A stretch of DNA of 64,000 nt from CAWIVJ01 sp963839525 (GCA_963839525.1 CAWIVJ010000013.1:67257-131256); one strand, 5' to 3'. Counted from the first letter of the stretch, positions 27,447-36,016 are shown. A program made the numbers and translations. Notes: generated by a model not told the origin, from the letters alone.

Positions 27447-28328
27447 TTAACAAACGCCGTAAGAAATTGTTTTTAAATCTGTTTTTACCCAGAAAGTTTC
27501 ATCAATTTTATTTATTTTATCTTTCAATACAAAAAAGGTTGGACCTGAACCCGACATTATTGCTTGAGGATAAAAATTCTTAATTTTTTTTAGATCCTCA
27601 TAATTATTAATTATTGCAAATTCCAAATCATTATGAAGAAACTTTTCAATATCTGCATTACCGGATTTTAAAGCATTAGCAAGTTTTTGTGTAATGTTTA
27701 AATTTGGTTTATCTCCAAGTTCCGAAAATTTTGTGTAAGCTTCTTTTGCGCTTATTCCTAAACTTTTTGGCTTAATAAGTGATAGGCGAAATTCTTGAAA
27801 GAGTACCCTTTCAAGAATTTCGCCCCGTCCTGTTGCAAGCTGACATCCGCCTTCAAGACAAAAATTTAAATCAGAGCCAAGTTTTGCACAAAGCTCATGT
27901 AAGTCTTTATCTGAAAAAACATTATTAAAAAGCTTATTAAGTCCCCAGAGAGTTCCTGCGGCATCGGTACTTCCACCGGCAAGACCTGCGGCTACAGGTA
28001 TATTTTTTTCAATGTGAACAAAAATTTTATTAGAAAAGAAAAATTCTCCTTGTTCTTTGTTCATTGTTTTTTGTTTAATTTCTTTAAAAAATAATTCAAC
28101 CGCCTTATATACTAAGTTTTTTTCATCGTAAGGTATTTCATTATTTGTTCCGGAAAGTTTTATTTCAAAATTTTCACTTTTTTCAGTTTTTATCGTTAAA
28201 ATATCAAATAAATCAACTGTTTGCATAATACTTTGAATGTTATGAAAGCCGTCTTTGCGTTTGTTTAGGATTTCTAGTGTTAAGTTAATTTTAGCCGGAC
28301 ACTTAACTTTAATCTCCCTATTTTTCAT
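27447..28328 (-). CDS. ispE: 4-diphosphocytidyl-2-C-methyl-D-erythritol kinase IspE
   Basis: A GHMP kinase of the MEP isoprenoid pathway that phosphorylates CDP-methylerythritol. The 293-residue protein begins with KCPAKINLTLEIL, has the ATP loop IPVAAGLAGGSTDAAGTLWG and ends with the third GHMP motif AIMSGSGPTFF. The length is typical. It overlaps rsmA by 11 bp, so the two are translationally coupled, an arrangement common in bacteria. Confidence 0.95.
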   Translation of the reverse strand: MKNREIKVKCPAKINLTLEILNKRKDGFHNIQSIMQTVDLFDILTIKTEKSENFEIKLSGTNNEIPYDEKNLVYKAVELFFKEIKQKTMNKEQGEFFFSNKIFVHIEKNIPVAAGLAGGSTDAAGTLWGLNKLFNNVFSDKDLHELCAKLGSDLNFCLEGGCQLATGRGEILERVLFQEFRLSLIKPKSLGISAKEAYTKFSELGDKPNLNITQKLANALKSGNADIEKFLHNDLEFAIINNYEDLKKIKNFYPQAIMSGSGPTFFVLKDKINKIDETFWVKTDLKTISYGVC

Positions 28329-29160
28329 TTCTTAAAAGCTCCTCTGATAACTCGCCAAATTTTTGAATTGAAATAGTCTCTCCTCTTGTATTTTCAGAAA
28401 TGTTTAAAAATTTAAGTACTTTTTGAACAATTTCTTTTGAAAATCCTCCGCTAAGTAAACAATTTTTAATATTTTTGCGCCGCTGAGAAAAAGCTGCTTT
28501 AATTGTTTTTCGAAAATGTGAATAATTCTTTAATTCAAGCAAGGGTTTACCTCTAACAGTTAATTTAACAAGTGCGGAATCAACTTTGGGCATAGGATAA
28601 AAACATTTTTTTCCGACTTTTTTAATTATTTTACAGTCTGCCCAGAATTGTGACAAAATTGTTAAAAGTCCGTATTGCTTTGAAGGACTTTTTTCTGTTG
28701 CGGTAATTCTTTGAGCAACCTCATACTGAACCATTAAAATAATATCAGAAATTATACTTCTATTTTTATTATTCAGGTCATCAATTTCGCCTAAAAGGTG
28801 TGCTATAATCGGACTTGTAATATAATACGGAATATTTGCAATTATTTTAACCTTTTCATTGCTCAAAACAGTTAAATCTGTTTTTAAAATATCTTGATGA
28901 ATTATTTCCAAATTATCACAATTAATTTTTTGCAGTTTTTTTATTGCATCATCATCTAATTCAATAGCAATAACTTTTTTTGCGTATTTAACAAGCTGTT
29001 CTGTTACAAAACCTATTCCTGCTCCGATTTCTATAACCGTATCTTCATTAGTTATCTCGGCATGCTCAATAATATCTTGAATTGTATTTGAACAAACAAG
29101 GAAGTTTTGTCCGAGTTTTTTCTTTGTTTTGAATACTTTTGCTCTTTGTAAATAGTCCAT
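28318..29160 (-). CDS. rsmA: 16S rRNA (A1518/A1519) dimethyltransferase RsmA/KsgA
   Basis: A 280-residue methyltransferase that dimethylates two adjacent adenines in helix 45 of 16S rRNA during small-subunit assembly. It shows KKKLGQNFLVCSN, the SAM site VIEIGAGIGFVTEQL, and the catalytic NIPYYITSPI. The C-terminal helical domain with FSQRRKNIKNCL is complete. It is the first gene of the rsmA-ispE pair, divergent from the GCS2 ligase. Confidence 0.96.
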   Translation of the reverse strand: MDYLQRAKVFKTKKKLGQNFLVCSNTIQDIIEHAEITNEDTVIEIGAGIGFVTEQLVKYAKKVIAIELDDDAIKKLQKINCDNLEIIHQDILKTDLTVLSNEKVKIIANIPYYITSPIIAHLLGEIDDLNNKNRSIISDIILMVQYEVAQRITATEKSPSKQYGLLTILSQFWADCKIIKKVGKKCFYPMPKVDSALVKLTVRGKPLLELKNYSHFRKTIKAAFSQRRKNIKNCLLSGGFSKEIVQKVLKFLNISENTRGETISIQKFGELSEELLRNEK

Positions 29161-29237
29161 GTTTCTACTATATAATAAGACAAGCAGGAATACAAACAGG
29201 CTAGTGCTTTTTTATGTAACATCTGATATTTTAAAAA

Positions 29238-29246
29238 TGTTATAAT
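29238..29246 (+). promoter_or_regulatory. Candidate extended -10 promoter of the GCS2 ligase gene
   Basis: TGTTATAAT, an exact extended -10 (TGnTATAAT), 23 bp before the start codon. The same AAAAAT(AT)GTTATAATTA string recurs before the lipoprotein gene at 41978. Confidence 0.6.
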
Positions 29247-29268
29247 TAATTTAAAGATTCGGGGATAT

Positions 29269-30612
29269 ATGCTAGAAGCAAAAGACACATCTAACAGAAA
29301 AGCTGATGTTAAGAGTATTTTAAATACTTTTAAAAAAGGCTGTAAAAATACCGGTGAAGAAAAAATAGGGATAGAATTTGAGCGTCTTCCTATTTCAAGC
29401 AAAGACTTTAAAATGATTAGTTACTCAGAAGAAAACGGGGTTTATGATCTTTTAAGAGCATTTGCTAAAGTAGACGGGTGGGAATATATTACTGATGATT
29501 ATAATATCATAGGACTTAAAAAAGGAAATGACAATATTCATCTTGAACCCGGATGTCAAGTTGAATTAAGCTTAAACCCTGAAAAAAACATTTCTGATGT
29601 AAAAAACAAAATAGATAATTTTAATAAAAAAATTACTCCGCTTTTAAGAAAGTACGATATTAATTTGCTTGAATACGGAATTTCACCTGTCTCAACTTAC
29701 AAACACATAAATTTAATTCCTAAAAAACGCTACAAAATAATGGCAGGTTATCTTTGGGGTATTTTATCAGATGTAATGATGAGAGAAACCGCTGGAATTC
29801 AAGCCTGTTTTGATTTTACATCGGAGGAAGATGCTATAAGAAAATTTAGAATTGCGAATATTATTTCGCCTTTTATGACAGCAATGTTTGCTAATTCACC
29901 AATAAGAGGAGGGGTAGATACAGGATATAAAACGTTTAGAGGACTAAGCTGGCTAAATACCGACAATGAAAGATGCTCTTTTATGAGTAAAAAACTTTTT
30001 GAAAAAAAATCCGATTATGGTTTTAAGGATTATATTGAAGAAGTAATCAAAACACCAATGATTTTTATTATAAGAGGCGAAAAACCCGTGGAGATTTTGG
30101 GTAAAATTAACTTTGAGCAATTTATGCAGAAGGGATTTGAGGGATATACAGCAACGTTGGAAGATTTTAAATTGCATGCCAATTTGTACTTTCCGGAAGT
30201 CAGATTAAGAAATTTCATTGAAATCAGGAATCATGACTGTGCAAATCATGGCATGCAATATTCTATTTTAGCGATTTACAAGAGCTTACTTTATAATAAA
30301 AAAGCATTGGGAGATATTGAAAATCTTATGTCTGAATTTTCTTATGAAAATATTATGGAATTCAGATATAATGTCCCAAGAATTGCTCTTGAATCCAGAA
30401 TTGATAAATATTTTGTAAAAGATATAGCAAAAAATATTCTGAATATCGCACAAAAAACTTTAAAAGAAAACGGTGAAGGAGAAGAGAAGTTTTTAGAACC
30501 TATAATGGAACTAACACCTTATGGCTTATCTCCTGCTGACGTTATTTTAAAAAAATGGAACGGAATTTGGAACAAAGATGTCTCTAAATTGGTAAAATAT
30601 TTAAATAATTAA
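29269..30612 (+). CDS. Glutamate--cysteine ligase, GCS2 (plant/cyanobacterial type)
   Basis: A 447-residue ATP-dependent ligase of the GCS2 family, which joins glutamate and cysteine as the first step of glutathione synthesis. Recognisable blocks are GIEFERLPIS, HLEPGCQVELSLNPEKN, RETAGIQACFDFTSEEDA, ANSPIRGG and the LRNFIEIRNHDC segment. The type is typical of plants, cyanobacteria and alphaproteobacteria, which helps place the organism. No glutathione synthetase is adjacent. An EgtA-like role (gamma-glutamylcysteine for other thiols) cannot be excluded. A TATAAT-type promoter precedes it. Confidence 0.85.
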   Translation: MLEAKDTSNRKADVKSILNTFKKGCKNTGEEKIGIEFERLPISSKDFKMISYSEENGVYDLLRAFAKVDGWEYITDDYNIIGLKKGNDNIHLEPGCQVELSLNPEKNISDVKNKIDNFNKKITPLLRKYDINLLEYGISPVSTYKHINLIPKKRYKIMAGYLWGILSDVMMRETAGIQACFDFTSEEDAIRKFRIANIISPFMTAMFANSPIRGGVDTGYKTFRGLSWLNTDNERCSFMSKKLFEKKSDYGFKDYIEEVIKTPMIFIIRGEKPVEILGKINFEQFMQKGFEGYTATLEDFKLHANLYFPEVRLRNFIEIRNHDCANHGMQYSILAIYKSLLYNKKALGDIENLMSEFSYENIMEFRYNVPRIALESRIDKYFVKDIAKNILNIAQKTLKENGEGEEKFLEPIMELTPYGLSPADVILKKWNGIWNKDVSKLVKYLNN

Positions 30613-30764
30613 ATATTTTTATAATCACTTCTTTATTACCTTTTTACGTTTTATACCTTTGCTTTATAACTTTGTAACAAAAAGTTAAATTTTTTCATAA
30701 ACCTCTAAAGTACAAAAACAATTAAGCCGATAACAATAAAGTTGATATTGTGAAGGGGTGCAAA

Positions 30765-30971
30765 ATGAAAGATAATTTTTTTGACATTGATGAAATGATG
30801 GTAGATTATGCAGAAATGAGCGGCTTTGATTTTAATTCAAGTAATTATTTGGAATGCAAAAATTTAGCGCAAGAATATTCTCATCAGCCTTATACATTTA
30901 AATACGGGGACTTTGATGTTTTGGATATGCTTAAAAATATGTTTTCAAAAGTAAGTGTTCAAAAGGGATAA
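30765..30971 (+). CDS. Small acidic hypothetical protein (68 aa)
   Basis: Start at MKDNFFDIDEMM, with AAGGGGTG five bases before the ATG; a GTG five codons upstream overlaps that ribosome site and is rejected. The protein is acidic and aromatic-rich (DYAEMSGFDFNSSNYLECKN, FKYGDFDVLDMLKNMF) with no signal peptide or membrane helix. No family recognised. It is followed 12 bp later by another small gene on the same strand, so they form a probable two-gene unit ended by a hairpin at 31224. Confidence 0.6.
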   Translation: MKDNFFDIDEMMVDYAEMSGFDFNSSNYLECKNLAQEYSHQPYTFKYGDFDVLDMLKNMFSKVSVQKG

Positions 30972-30983
30972 GAGTGTAAATAT

Positions 30984-31199
30984 ATGTCTAGTTTATACAA
31001 TGATTTTGAAAAAAGATTTACTGATAAATGGTTTTCATTAGGCTGGCAAGAAGTTGAGCCTGAATCTAAAGATTCCATGTTGTTACATAAAGATTTAACA
31101 ATTCTTGAATCAGAATTGGAAAATTTAAAAGAAGAAGTAGAGAATATTTTACAAAAACGGTTAAGGTTGGCTAATTTAGCAAAGTTATATAATAACTAA
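30984..31199 (+). CDS. Small coiled-coil hypothetical protein (71 aa)
   Basis: A 71-residue protein. Residues 35-65 (LTILESELENLKEEVENILQ) form a heptad-patterned helix, a likely coiled coil. The N-terminal part has KWFSLGWQEVEPESK. No known family. It follows the 68-aa gene by 12 bp and precedes a strong hairpin; the two may act together. Confidence 0.6.
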   Translation: MSSLYNDFEKRFTDKWFSLGWQEVEPESKDSMLLHKDLTILESELENLKEEVENILQKRLRLANLAKLYNN

Positions 31200-31223
31200 G
31201 GTTGGATTTAATATAAAAACAAT

Positions 31224-31261
31224 AAGAATGGCGATTTTGCTAAAGCAAAATCGCCATTCTT
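31224..31261. terminator. Long perfect hairpin, probable bidirectional terminator
   Basis: Seventeen-bp perfect stem AAGAATGGCGATTTTGC / GCAAAATCGCCATTCTT with loop TAAA, 24 bp after the stop of the 71-aa gene. The T-tract after it is weak, so it may be a repeat element doing duty as terminator. Confidence 0.6.
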
Positions 31262-31412
31262 AAATCTTATTTGCAAAATTTTTATGTACGTGCAATAATA
31301 ATTAATGTAAAATATTTAATGCGGAGTACTCTATCGAACAAAGCGATTAAGTATCTTTCTGGGGTAAAAAAGTCTGGAAAGCTCTCTGTAGAATTAAAAT
31401 TAAATAGATTAA

Positions 31413-31489
<77 letters not shown>

Positions 31490-31500
31490 ATTGATATAAG

Positions 31501-31534
31501 AGAGTTTCAGCTAAAAGTTGAAGCTCTTTTTTAT
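31501..31534 (+). terminator. Rho-independent terminator of tRNA-fMet
   Basis: AGAGTTTCAGC / GTTGAAGCTCT, 11 bp with two G:U pairs, loop TAAAA, then TTTTTATT. Confidence 0.8.
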
Positions 31535-31596
31535 TGCTGTATTTTATCATGTAGTGTATTTTTTCATGCAAGTTGAATTTTAAGTTTTCATGTTTT

Positions 31597-31673
31597 ACGT
31601 CATCCTGAACTCGTTTCAGGATCTATCAAACCCGCAACATCGGCGAGATTCTGAAATAAATTCAGAATGACGT
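31597..31673. repeat. Palindromic intergenic repeat (~77 bp)
   Basis: Begins ACGTCATCCTGAA and ends TTCAGAATGACGT, which are near-exact reverse complements; the centre includes CAGGATCT and GAGATTCTG. Elements of this sequence type (GTCATCCTGAACT...) occur dispersed in many bacterial genomes and are thought to be non-autonomous mobile repeats. Confidence 0.7.
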
Positions 31674-31829
31674 GAGGGAGTTTAAGTCGGAAATCGGTTT
31701 GACCCAAAGTGCATGAAAGTGCACATTTCGTTCATGATAAGTGCATACCCCACGTACTTAAATCCTGCTCAAATATTAGAAACACAAGCATTTCAATCCA
31801 ATGAACGAATTATGCAGTTTGAATCGGTG

Positions 31830-31937
31830 CCTCTAAAGATTGCATCTTGCAGGTTGTGAATTATTAAACAATTTTAGTTGAATTGCATATATTTCATCTT
31901 TATTTATTTCTTCTATTAATCCACTTAAGCTAGAACA
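31830..31937 (-). other. Orphan 3' coding-like fragment
   Basis: On the minus strand a frame reads SSLSGLIEEINKDEIYAIQL then KLFNNSQPARCNL and stops. It looks protein-like but has no start; its upstream side runs into the palindromic repeat at 31938-32006. It may be the surviving end of a disrupted small gene. Nothing else is seen in the 31674-31830 stretch except a short GTGCA/TGCAC hairpin. Confidence 0.3.
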
Positions 31938-32006
31938 GAAAGTTTGTAGGTTGGGGTTTCTACCCCAACATTTTGAGTTGTTGGGCTGAAAGCCCAACCT
32001 ACTTTC
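31938..32006. repeat. Nested palindromic repeat (~69 bp)
   Basis: Outer arms GAAAGT and TAGGTTGGG pair with CCCAACCTACTTTC; inside are two hairpins, GTTGGGG/CCCCAAC and TTGGGCT/AGCCCAA. This three-way palindrome is a common form of intergenic repeat. It could also terminate the XRE gene downstream of it on the minus strand. Confidence 0.7.
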
Positions 32007-32023
32007 TTATTTTGTATCTATGC

Positions 32024-32236
32024 CTAAAAATTAAGAAATTCCGATAAACTTAAACCAAACGAATTTGCCAATTTTTTTATCTTGGAAAAAACAACATCGT
32101 TTTTAGCTGTCTCAATATTTCCAAGTGTTGAACGGGCAATTCCCGAATGAAAAGACAAATCGTCTTGAGAAAAACCATGTTCTTTTCTCAATTCTTTAAT
32201 TCTTTTTGCAAGTTTTCTTAATAATACCTTGTCCAT
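32024..32236 (-). CDS. XRE-family helix-turn-helix regulator (70 aa)
   Basis: Consists of one Cro/CI-type HTH domain: LAKRIKELRKEHGFSQDDLS, then FHSGIARSTLGNIETAKNDV with the recognition helix, ending LANSFGLSLSEFLNF. Such short proteins repress their own promoter, and some are antitoxins (HipB-like). It is divergent from a 72-aa gene, with an inverted repeat in the gap. A hipA relic lies 1.1 kb away, so a former HipB role is possible but unproven. Confidence 0.88.
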   Translation of the reverse strand: MDKVLLRKLAKRIKELRKEHGFSQDDLSFHSGIARSTLGNIETAKNDVVFSKIKKLANSFGLSLSEFLNF

Positions 32237-32243
32237 AAAATAA

Positions 32244-32286
32244 TTGTCCGCTATAGTGACAAAATAACAAACTGTATCACGGACAA
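32244..32286. promoter_or_regulatory. Inverted repeat, candidate operator of the XRE gene
   Basis: TTGTCCG (32244-32250) and CGGACAA (32280-32286) are exact reverse complements. Inner copies TAGTGACA and TGTATCAC add partial symmetry. It lies 8 bp upstream of the XRE start in the divergent gap. Confidence 0.55.
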
Positions 32287-32361
32287 AAATATAGTATTAA
32301 GTTGATATAAAAGAATTTTAGAGAATTATTATTTAAAAACGAAGGAAAGGGATGAAGAATA

Positions 32362-32580
32362 ATGCAAAATGTAGAATTGAATGATTTTATAATCGATATT
32401 TATCAGGATTTAATGGAAACTGAAAGCATGATAAAAATATTACGAGAATCTGTGTATAGCGAAAACAGTACAGTTTTAATGTCAGATGTCGGGAATACCC
32501 TTGAAGTAGTTGTTGCAAAAATATCTAATATTAAATATTCATTGGATAAATATATAGATATAGCATTTGATAGAAAGTAA
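32362..32580 (+). CDS. Small hypothetical protein (72 aa), divergent from XRE gene
   Basis: A 72-residue acidic, helical protein (MQNVELNDFIIDIYQDLMET... KYSLDKYIDIAFDRK) with AAGGAAAGGG before its start. No homology recognised. Its layout mirrors the 66-aa gene at 18704: a small helical protein divergent from a one-domain HTH gene, with an inverted repeat between. It may be the regulated partner of the XRE protein. Confidence 0.6.
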   Translation: MQNVELNDFIIDIYQDLMETESMIKILRESVYSENSTVLMSDVGNTLEVVVAKISNIKYSLDKYIDIAFDRK

Positions 32581-32630
32581 ACCCAAATTTGCAATTCAGA
32601 CACGCAATTCATTGTCGGAGAAGTATCATT

Positions 32631-32906
32631 TTAGTCAAATAATTCTGAATGAGAGCCTGTTCTGATTAAATACAGAACATTTAATTCTTTATCAATTCTG
32701 TATATCAAAAGCCAATCGGGTTGGATATGACATTCGCGAGTATTTGCATAATTCCCGATTAAAGAGTGGTCTTTATATTTTTGTGGTAATTCTTCACCTT
32801 TAATAAGAATTTCAATTACCTTCTTTAATAGATTAAGATTTTTGCCTTGTTTTTTAGCTAATTTTGCATCTTTTTTAAATTGAGTTTGTCTTACAATTTC
32901 AAACAT
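32631..32906 (-). CDS. YafQ/RelE-family mRNA interferase toxin
   Basis: A 91-residue toxin with the YafQ layout: VRQTQFKKDAKLAKKQGKNL at the N-terminus, PQKYKDHSLIGNYANTRECH in the middle and WLLIYRI...YLIRTGSHSELF at the C-terminus, including the conserved His before the end. YafQ proteins cleave mRNA on the ribosome. The start overlaps the stop of the DinJ-like antitoxin by 1 bp, the usual TA coupling. Confidence 0.92.
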   Translation of the reverse strand: MFEIVRQTQFKKDAKLAKKQGKNLNLLKKVIEILIKGEELPQKYKDHSLIGNYANTRECHIQPDWLLIYRIDKELNVLYLIRTGSHSELFD

Positions 32907-33169
32907 TAGTCATCCAAATCGTCAAAAAGCTCATCAACATTGGAAAATCTTTTCTGATTTTTTCCTACTAAACTATCCCTTATGGCTTTTCTTGTTTTAG
33001 CATTAGGAATTTTAACTTCAAACGGAAGCCCGTTATAAAGTTCAATTTGTTTATAATAAATTCTGATGGCTTCTGTCTGATTAAGCCCTATTCTTTCTAG
33101 AATAGCTTCAACATTACATTTTAGTTCAGGTTCCATTCTTGCACGTATAAAAGATGATTTCGTTGTCAT
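32906..33169 (-). CDS. DinJ/RelB-family antitoxin
   Basis: An 87-residue antitoxin: a ribbon-helix-helix N-terminus (SSFIRARMEPELKCNVEAIL, ERIGLNQTEAIRIYYKQIEL) and a C-terminal toxin-wrapping tail ending VDELFDDLDD. It binds and neutralises the YafQ-like toxin and represses the operon. An inverted repeat, ATTGTA/TACAAT (33200-33223), lies in its promoter region as a likely operator. Confidence 0.92.
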   Translation of the reverse strand: MTTKSSFIRARMEPELKCNVEAILERIGLNQTEAIRIYYKQIELYNGLPFEVKIPNAKTRKAIRDSLVGKNQKRFSNVDELFDDLDD

Positions 33170-33199
33170 AATTTCTCCTTAAAATTTAATTATATTTAT

Positions 33200-33223
33200 A
33201 TTGTACCACATTTGAGATACAAT
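33200..33223. promoter_or_regulatory. Inverted repeat, candidate operator of the dinJ-yafQ operon
   Basis: ATTGTA (33200-33205) and TACAAT (33218-33223) flank 12 bases, about 31 bp upstream of the antitoxin start. RelB/DinJ proteins normally bind such palindromes. Confidence 0.45.
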
Positions 33224-33309
33224 TTCAAGTGTTTTATGGAATAATTTTGTCAACAAATTGACAACTTTTTTAAGAATCGGGTTCGCAGAGGTATTTCGGA
33301 CTTCCGCTT

Positions 33310-33352
33310 GGTGAGAGGGCTGAAACGGCGATGGTTCAGATTCCACCTCACC
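33310..33352. other. GC-rich nested hairpin in the TA island
   Basis: GGTGAG (33310-33315) pairs with CTCACC (33347-33352) and inside it CTGAA (33320-33324) pairs with TTCAG (33335-33339). The stretch is clearly richer in G+C than its surroundings and includes a T-loop-like GGTTCAGATTCC, but no full tRNA fold can be drawn. Possibly the end of a former mobile element. Confidence 0.3.
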
Positions 33353-33369
33353 CTATGTGATACATCGGC

Positions 33370-33600
33370 TCAAACTATGTGATAATTTACAAGTTCCATA
33401 AAATCTGCAGATTCTTCAGGCTCATTCATTGAATGAAAAGATACAGCACCGGCACAATCGTGTCCGATTGCTTGCAGCATACTAAACTCATTCTTTGCAC
33501 TTATACTGTGTCGTTTAGCAATAATTTTTTTGTCTCTTCATTTTCAGGCAGAAGCTCGCTAAAATAAGCCTTAGCTTGGTTTATTTTTTAATTCAATATC
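33370..33600 (-). pseudogene. Relic of a HipA-family kinase toxin
   Basis: On the minus strand, with one shift at an A-run near 33518, the frame reads NQAKAYFSELLPENEETKK then KRHSISAKNEFSML and QAIGHDCAGAVSFHSMNEPE, ending VNYHIV and a stop. These are the HipA N-terminal-domain hallmarks (FFEGLLPE and ALGRDCAGAV in the family). The kinase domain is missing. It sits beside a live-looking toxin-antitoxin pair. Confidence 0.75.
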
Positions 33601-33661
33601 CCCCGATAGAGCAATAAAAGCGGGTAATTTTACATATATACATAAGTGCTATGATTTGAAG

Positions 33662-34387
33662 ATGAAAATTTTCAGAATATTTATCTTACTGGCAATCATA
33701 ATTTTTTGCCAGATATCTGCGTATGCAGTTCCCAATGATTTAGAATCTTGGGATGCAATTGTTTTGGAAGTTCCGATGAACAAAAAATTCAATTTTTATA
33801 TTGATGTTCAACCCAGAATAGGTGATGATTTAACTCAGTTGAACACCCTTGTTGTTCGCCCTGCGATTCATTATAAAATTAATGAAAACGTGATGATAGG
33901 ACAAGGTTTCTCCTGGCAGCCTCATGTTACTCCCGTATTTAATAATGAGAACAGACCTTATCAAGAAATAATCTACAGAAAAAAATATGAAAAAGTTAAC
34001 TTAACCTTAAGAGCTCGTACAGAAGAGAGATTGATTGAAGGTACGAGCGGTGCCAGCATCAGGCAGCGTTTTCTAGTTCGTCTTAAATTTCCCATGAGCA
34101 AAGAAAAAGAGTGGGGATACATAGCTGCAAATGAGCTTTTGATAAACCTAAATTCGCTAGCCGTAGGTCCAAAAGGAGGACTCGATCAAGAAAGAGTATA
34201 TTTTGGAGTTTATAAAAAATTAAATAAAGATACGTCTTTAGAACTTGCTTATATCTTTAACCCCGTCTGGGGTGGCACTTCTGGTGGAGCTTCTAATGAA
34301 TATTTAATCAGGCATATCATAGCCCTTACATTAAATATTAACCTTGATAATGAGCACGGACATTATACGCCTTCTGTTCCATACTAA
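33662..34387 (+). CDS. DUF2490 outer-membrane protein
   Basis: About 241 residues from the ATG (a TTG two codons upstream is ignored). A signal peptide (MKIFRIFILLAIIIFCQISAYA) precedes DUF2490 features: LESWDAIVLEVPMNKKFNFY, RPAIHYKINENVMIGQGFSW, RTEERLIEGTSGASIRQRF. The family forms a small outer-membrane barrel of unknown role. It lies 136 bp before the TolC-like gene on the same strand and may be expressed with the efflux operon. Confidence 0.82.
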   Translation: MKIFRIFILLAIIIFCQISAYAVPNDLESWDAIVLEVPMNKKFNFYIDVQPRIGDDLTQLNTLVVRPAIHYKINENVMIGQGFSWQPHVTPVFNNENRPYQEIIYRKKYEKVNLTLRARTEERLIEGTSGASIRQRFLVRLKFPMSKEKEWGYIAANELLINLNSLAVGPKGGLDQERVYFGVYKKLNKDTSLELAYIFNPVWGGTSGGASNEYLIRHIIALTLNINLDNEHGHYTPSVPY

Positions 34388-34523
34388 AAATAAATTTATA
34401 TCAGGATAATATTCTATTGGCTCAGACAAATGACTATCTAGGCTATACCTAATATTGTCAATTCTTGATATAAATTTGAAAGGAAATATTAGTTATAACT
34501 TGAATTGAAATGCAAATAAATTA

Positions 34524-35963
34524 ATGAAAAACTATAGAAAAAAAATTTATTATTTATCTTGGGGTTTAATTTTCACTATTTTTTCAATGGTGTTCTCTTC
34601 AGTTGTGGTTGCACAAGAAGATAATACAATATCTGCATATTCACAAAAAAATGCACACATTCAAATTGAAAAACCTCTTTCATTAGAGGATGCCATAAGG
34701 ATAACTCAACAAAAATTCCCACAAATTCAAGCTGCAATGGAAGAACAAAAAGCAGCTGAAGCGGGTATAGAAGTTGCAAAAACTGCATATTATCCAAAAG
34801 TTAATATTTTTAACCAGTCTAACATAGGGAATCAGGGAAAACTTTCGGGTGTTTTATTCCCAATGACAGGCGCATTGCCAATACAAGGTCCTGTACCTAC
34901 TTCGCAAAATTTTAATTATGTTTGGGGAACTTGGAACGGAATGTTCATTGATTGGCTTGCTTATGATTTTGGATTAAGAAAAGCACAAGTAAATCAAGCT
35001 AGAACTGAAGAAAGTACCGCAAAAGCAAATGTCGTTCTTACAGAATATCAGGCAATATCAGATACTGCAAAAGCTTTTTTTAATCTGATTGTGACTAAGG
35101 ATATGGTAAAAGCAGCACAAGCAAATTTTGACAGAGCAAAAACCTTTGAGATGGCAGTTTCAGTTTTAGTAAAAGCAGGCTTAAAACCTGGCGTAGATGA
35201 AATGCGTGCAATTGCGGTTTTGGAAGAAGCAAGAACATATTTAATCCAAGCAATTCAGCAGGTTGAAGTAGCAAAGTATAAATTATCAGTTTCGATGGGT
35301 ATTGCCGGTGAAAAATTTGAAATAGACTCAAAACCCTTCAGTGATGCTTTAGATGAACTTCCTGATTGTATTATGGGTGAAGAAATTGACGATACACATC
35401 CATTATTGGAATACAGAAAAAAAGAAATTGAACTTGTAAAAGCAAAACAAAATGTTTTAAAGCATTCCTACCTTCCAACAATAACCCTGCAAGGCGGGCT
35501 AAATGGTAGAGGAAGCGGATATGATTCGGCTAATCCCACTGCTGTAACTTCAGCAGAAGGAAGTTTAACCGGCTTAATACCAACTCGTCTGGAGTTAGCT
35601 GCTGCTTTAATTGTAAATTATTCTCTAACAGATTATTTTATTTATAAAAAGAAAATAAAAGTTGAAAAAGCAAATGAAAAATATCAAATCGCTATGTACA
35701 ACAGATATTTACAGGAATTAACAGGAAAGCTTGATGAATCAAAAGTTCTTGTAAATTCGGCTGCAGCTATGGCAAAATTTACACCTGTAAATGTTGATGC
35801 GTCCAAAGCTGCTAATCTTCAAGTTACAACAAGGTATAAAGCAGGACTAAGTAACATTGTAGAAGTTGCAGACGTCCAAAAAATGCTCTATGAAGCAGAA
35901 GTTAAAGATGTTATTGCAAGGCTAAAACTTTGGTCGGCACTTTTTATTGTCGCAGAAGCATAA
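34524..35963 (+). CDS. TolC-like outer membrane efflux protein
   Basis: A 479-residue outer membrane factor. A signal peptide (about 1-30) precedes two OEP repeats of long helices; the sequence begins SLEDAIRITQQKFPQIQAAM and holds repeated Ala/Lys/Glu-rich coiled-coil segments, with the second repeat ending in VNVDASKAANLQVTTRYKAG, ADVQKMLYEAE. It forms the outer channel of a tripartite pump with the RND and MFP proteins encoded directly downstream. Confidence 0.92.
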   Translation: MKNYRKKIYYLSWGLIFTIFSMVFSSVVVAQEDNTISAYSQKNAHIQIEKPLSLEDAIRITQQKFPQIQAAMEEQKAAEAGIEVAKTAYYPKVNIFNQSNIGNQGKLSGVLFPMTGALPIQGPVPTSQNFNYVWGTWNGMFIDWLAYDFGLRKAQVNQARTEESTAKANVVLTEYQAISDTAKAFFNLIVTKDMVKAAQANFDRAKTFEMAVSVLVKAGLKPGVDEMRAIAVLEEARTYLIQAIQQVEVAKYKLSVSMGIAGEKFEIDSKPFSDALDELPDCIMGEEIDDTHPLLEYRKKEIELVKAKQNVLKHSYLPTITLQGGLNGRGSGYDSANPTAVTSAEGSLTGLIPTRLELAAALIVNYSLTDYFIYKKKIKVEKANEKYQIAMYNRYLQELTGKLDESKVLVNSAAAMAKFTPVNVDASKAANLQVTTRYKAGLSNIVEVADVQKMLYEAEVKDVIARLKLWSALFIVAEA

Positions 35964-36016
35964 GGGAATTATAAGCCCTTTTTTGAACTGGTTGATGCAA
36001 AGAAAGAGTGTGGTTC

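Noticed and set aside
31597..32006. Insertion sequence
   Set aside because: Only short palindromic repeats are present; no transposase gene or target-site duplication was seen.
33310..33352. tRNA or tRNA-like gene
   Set aside because: A T-loop-like string is present but no anticodon arm or complete acceptor stem can be drawn.
34576..35331. Antisense open frames within the TolC-like gene
   Set aside because: They mirror the codon pattern of the sense gene, have no ribosome site and no recognisable product.
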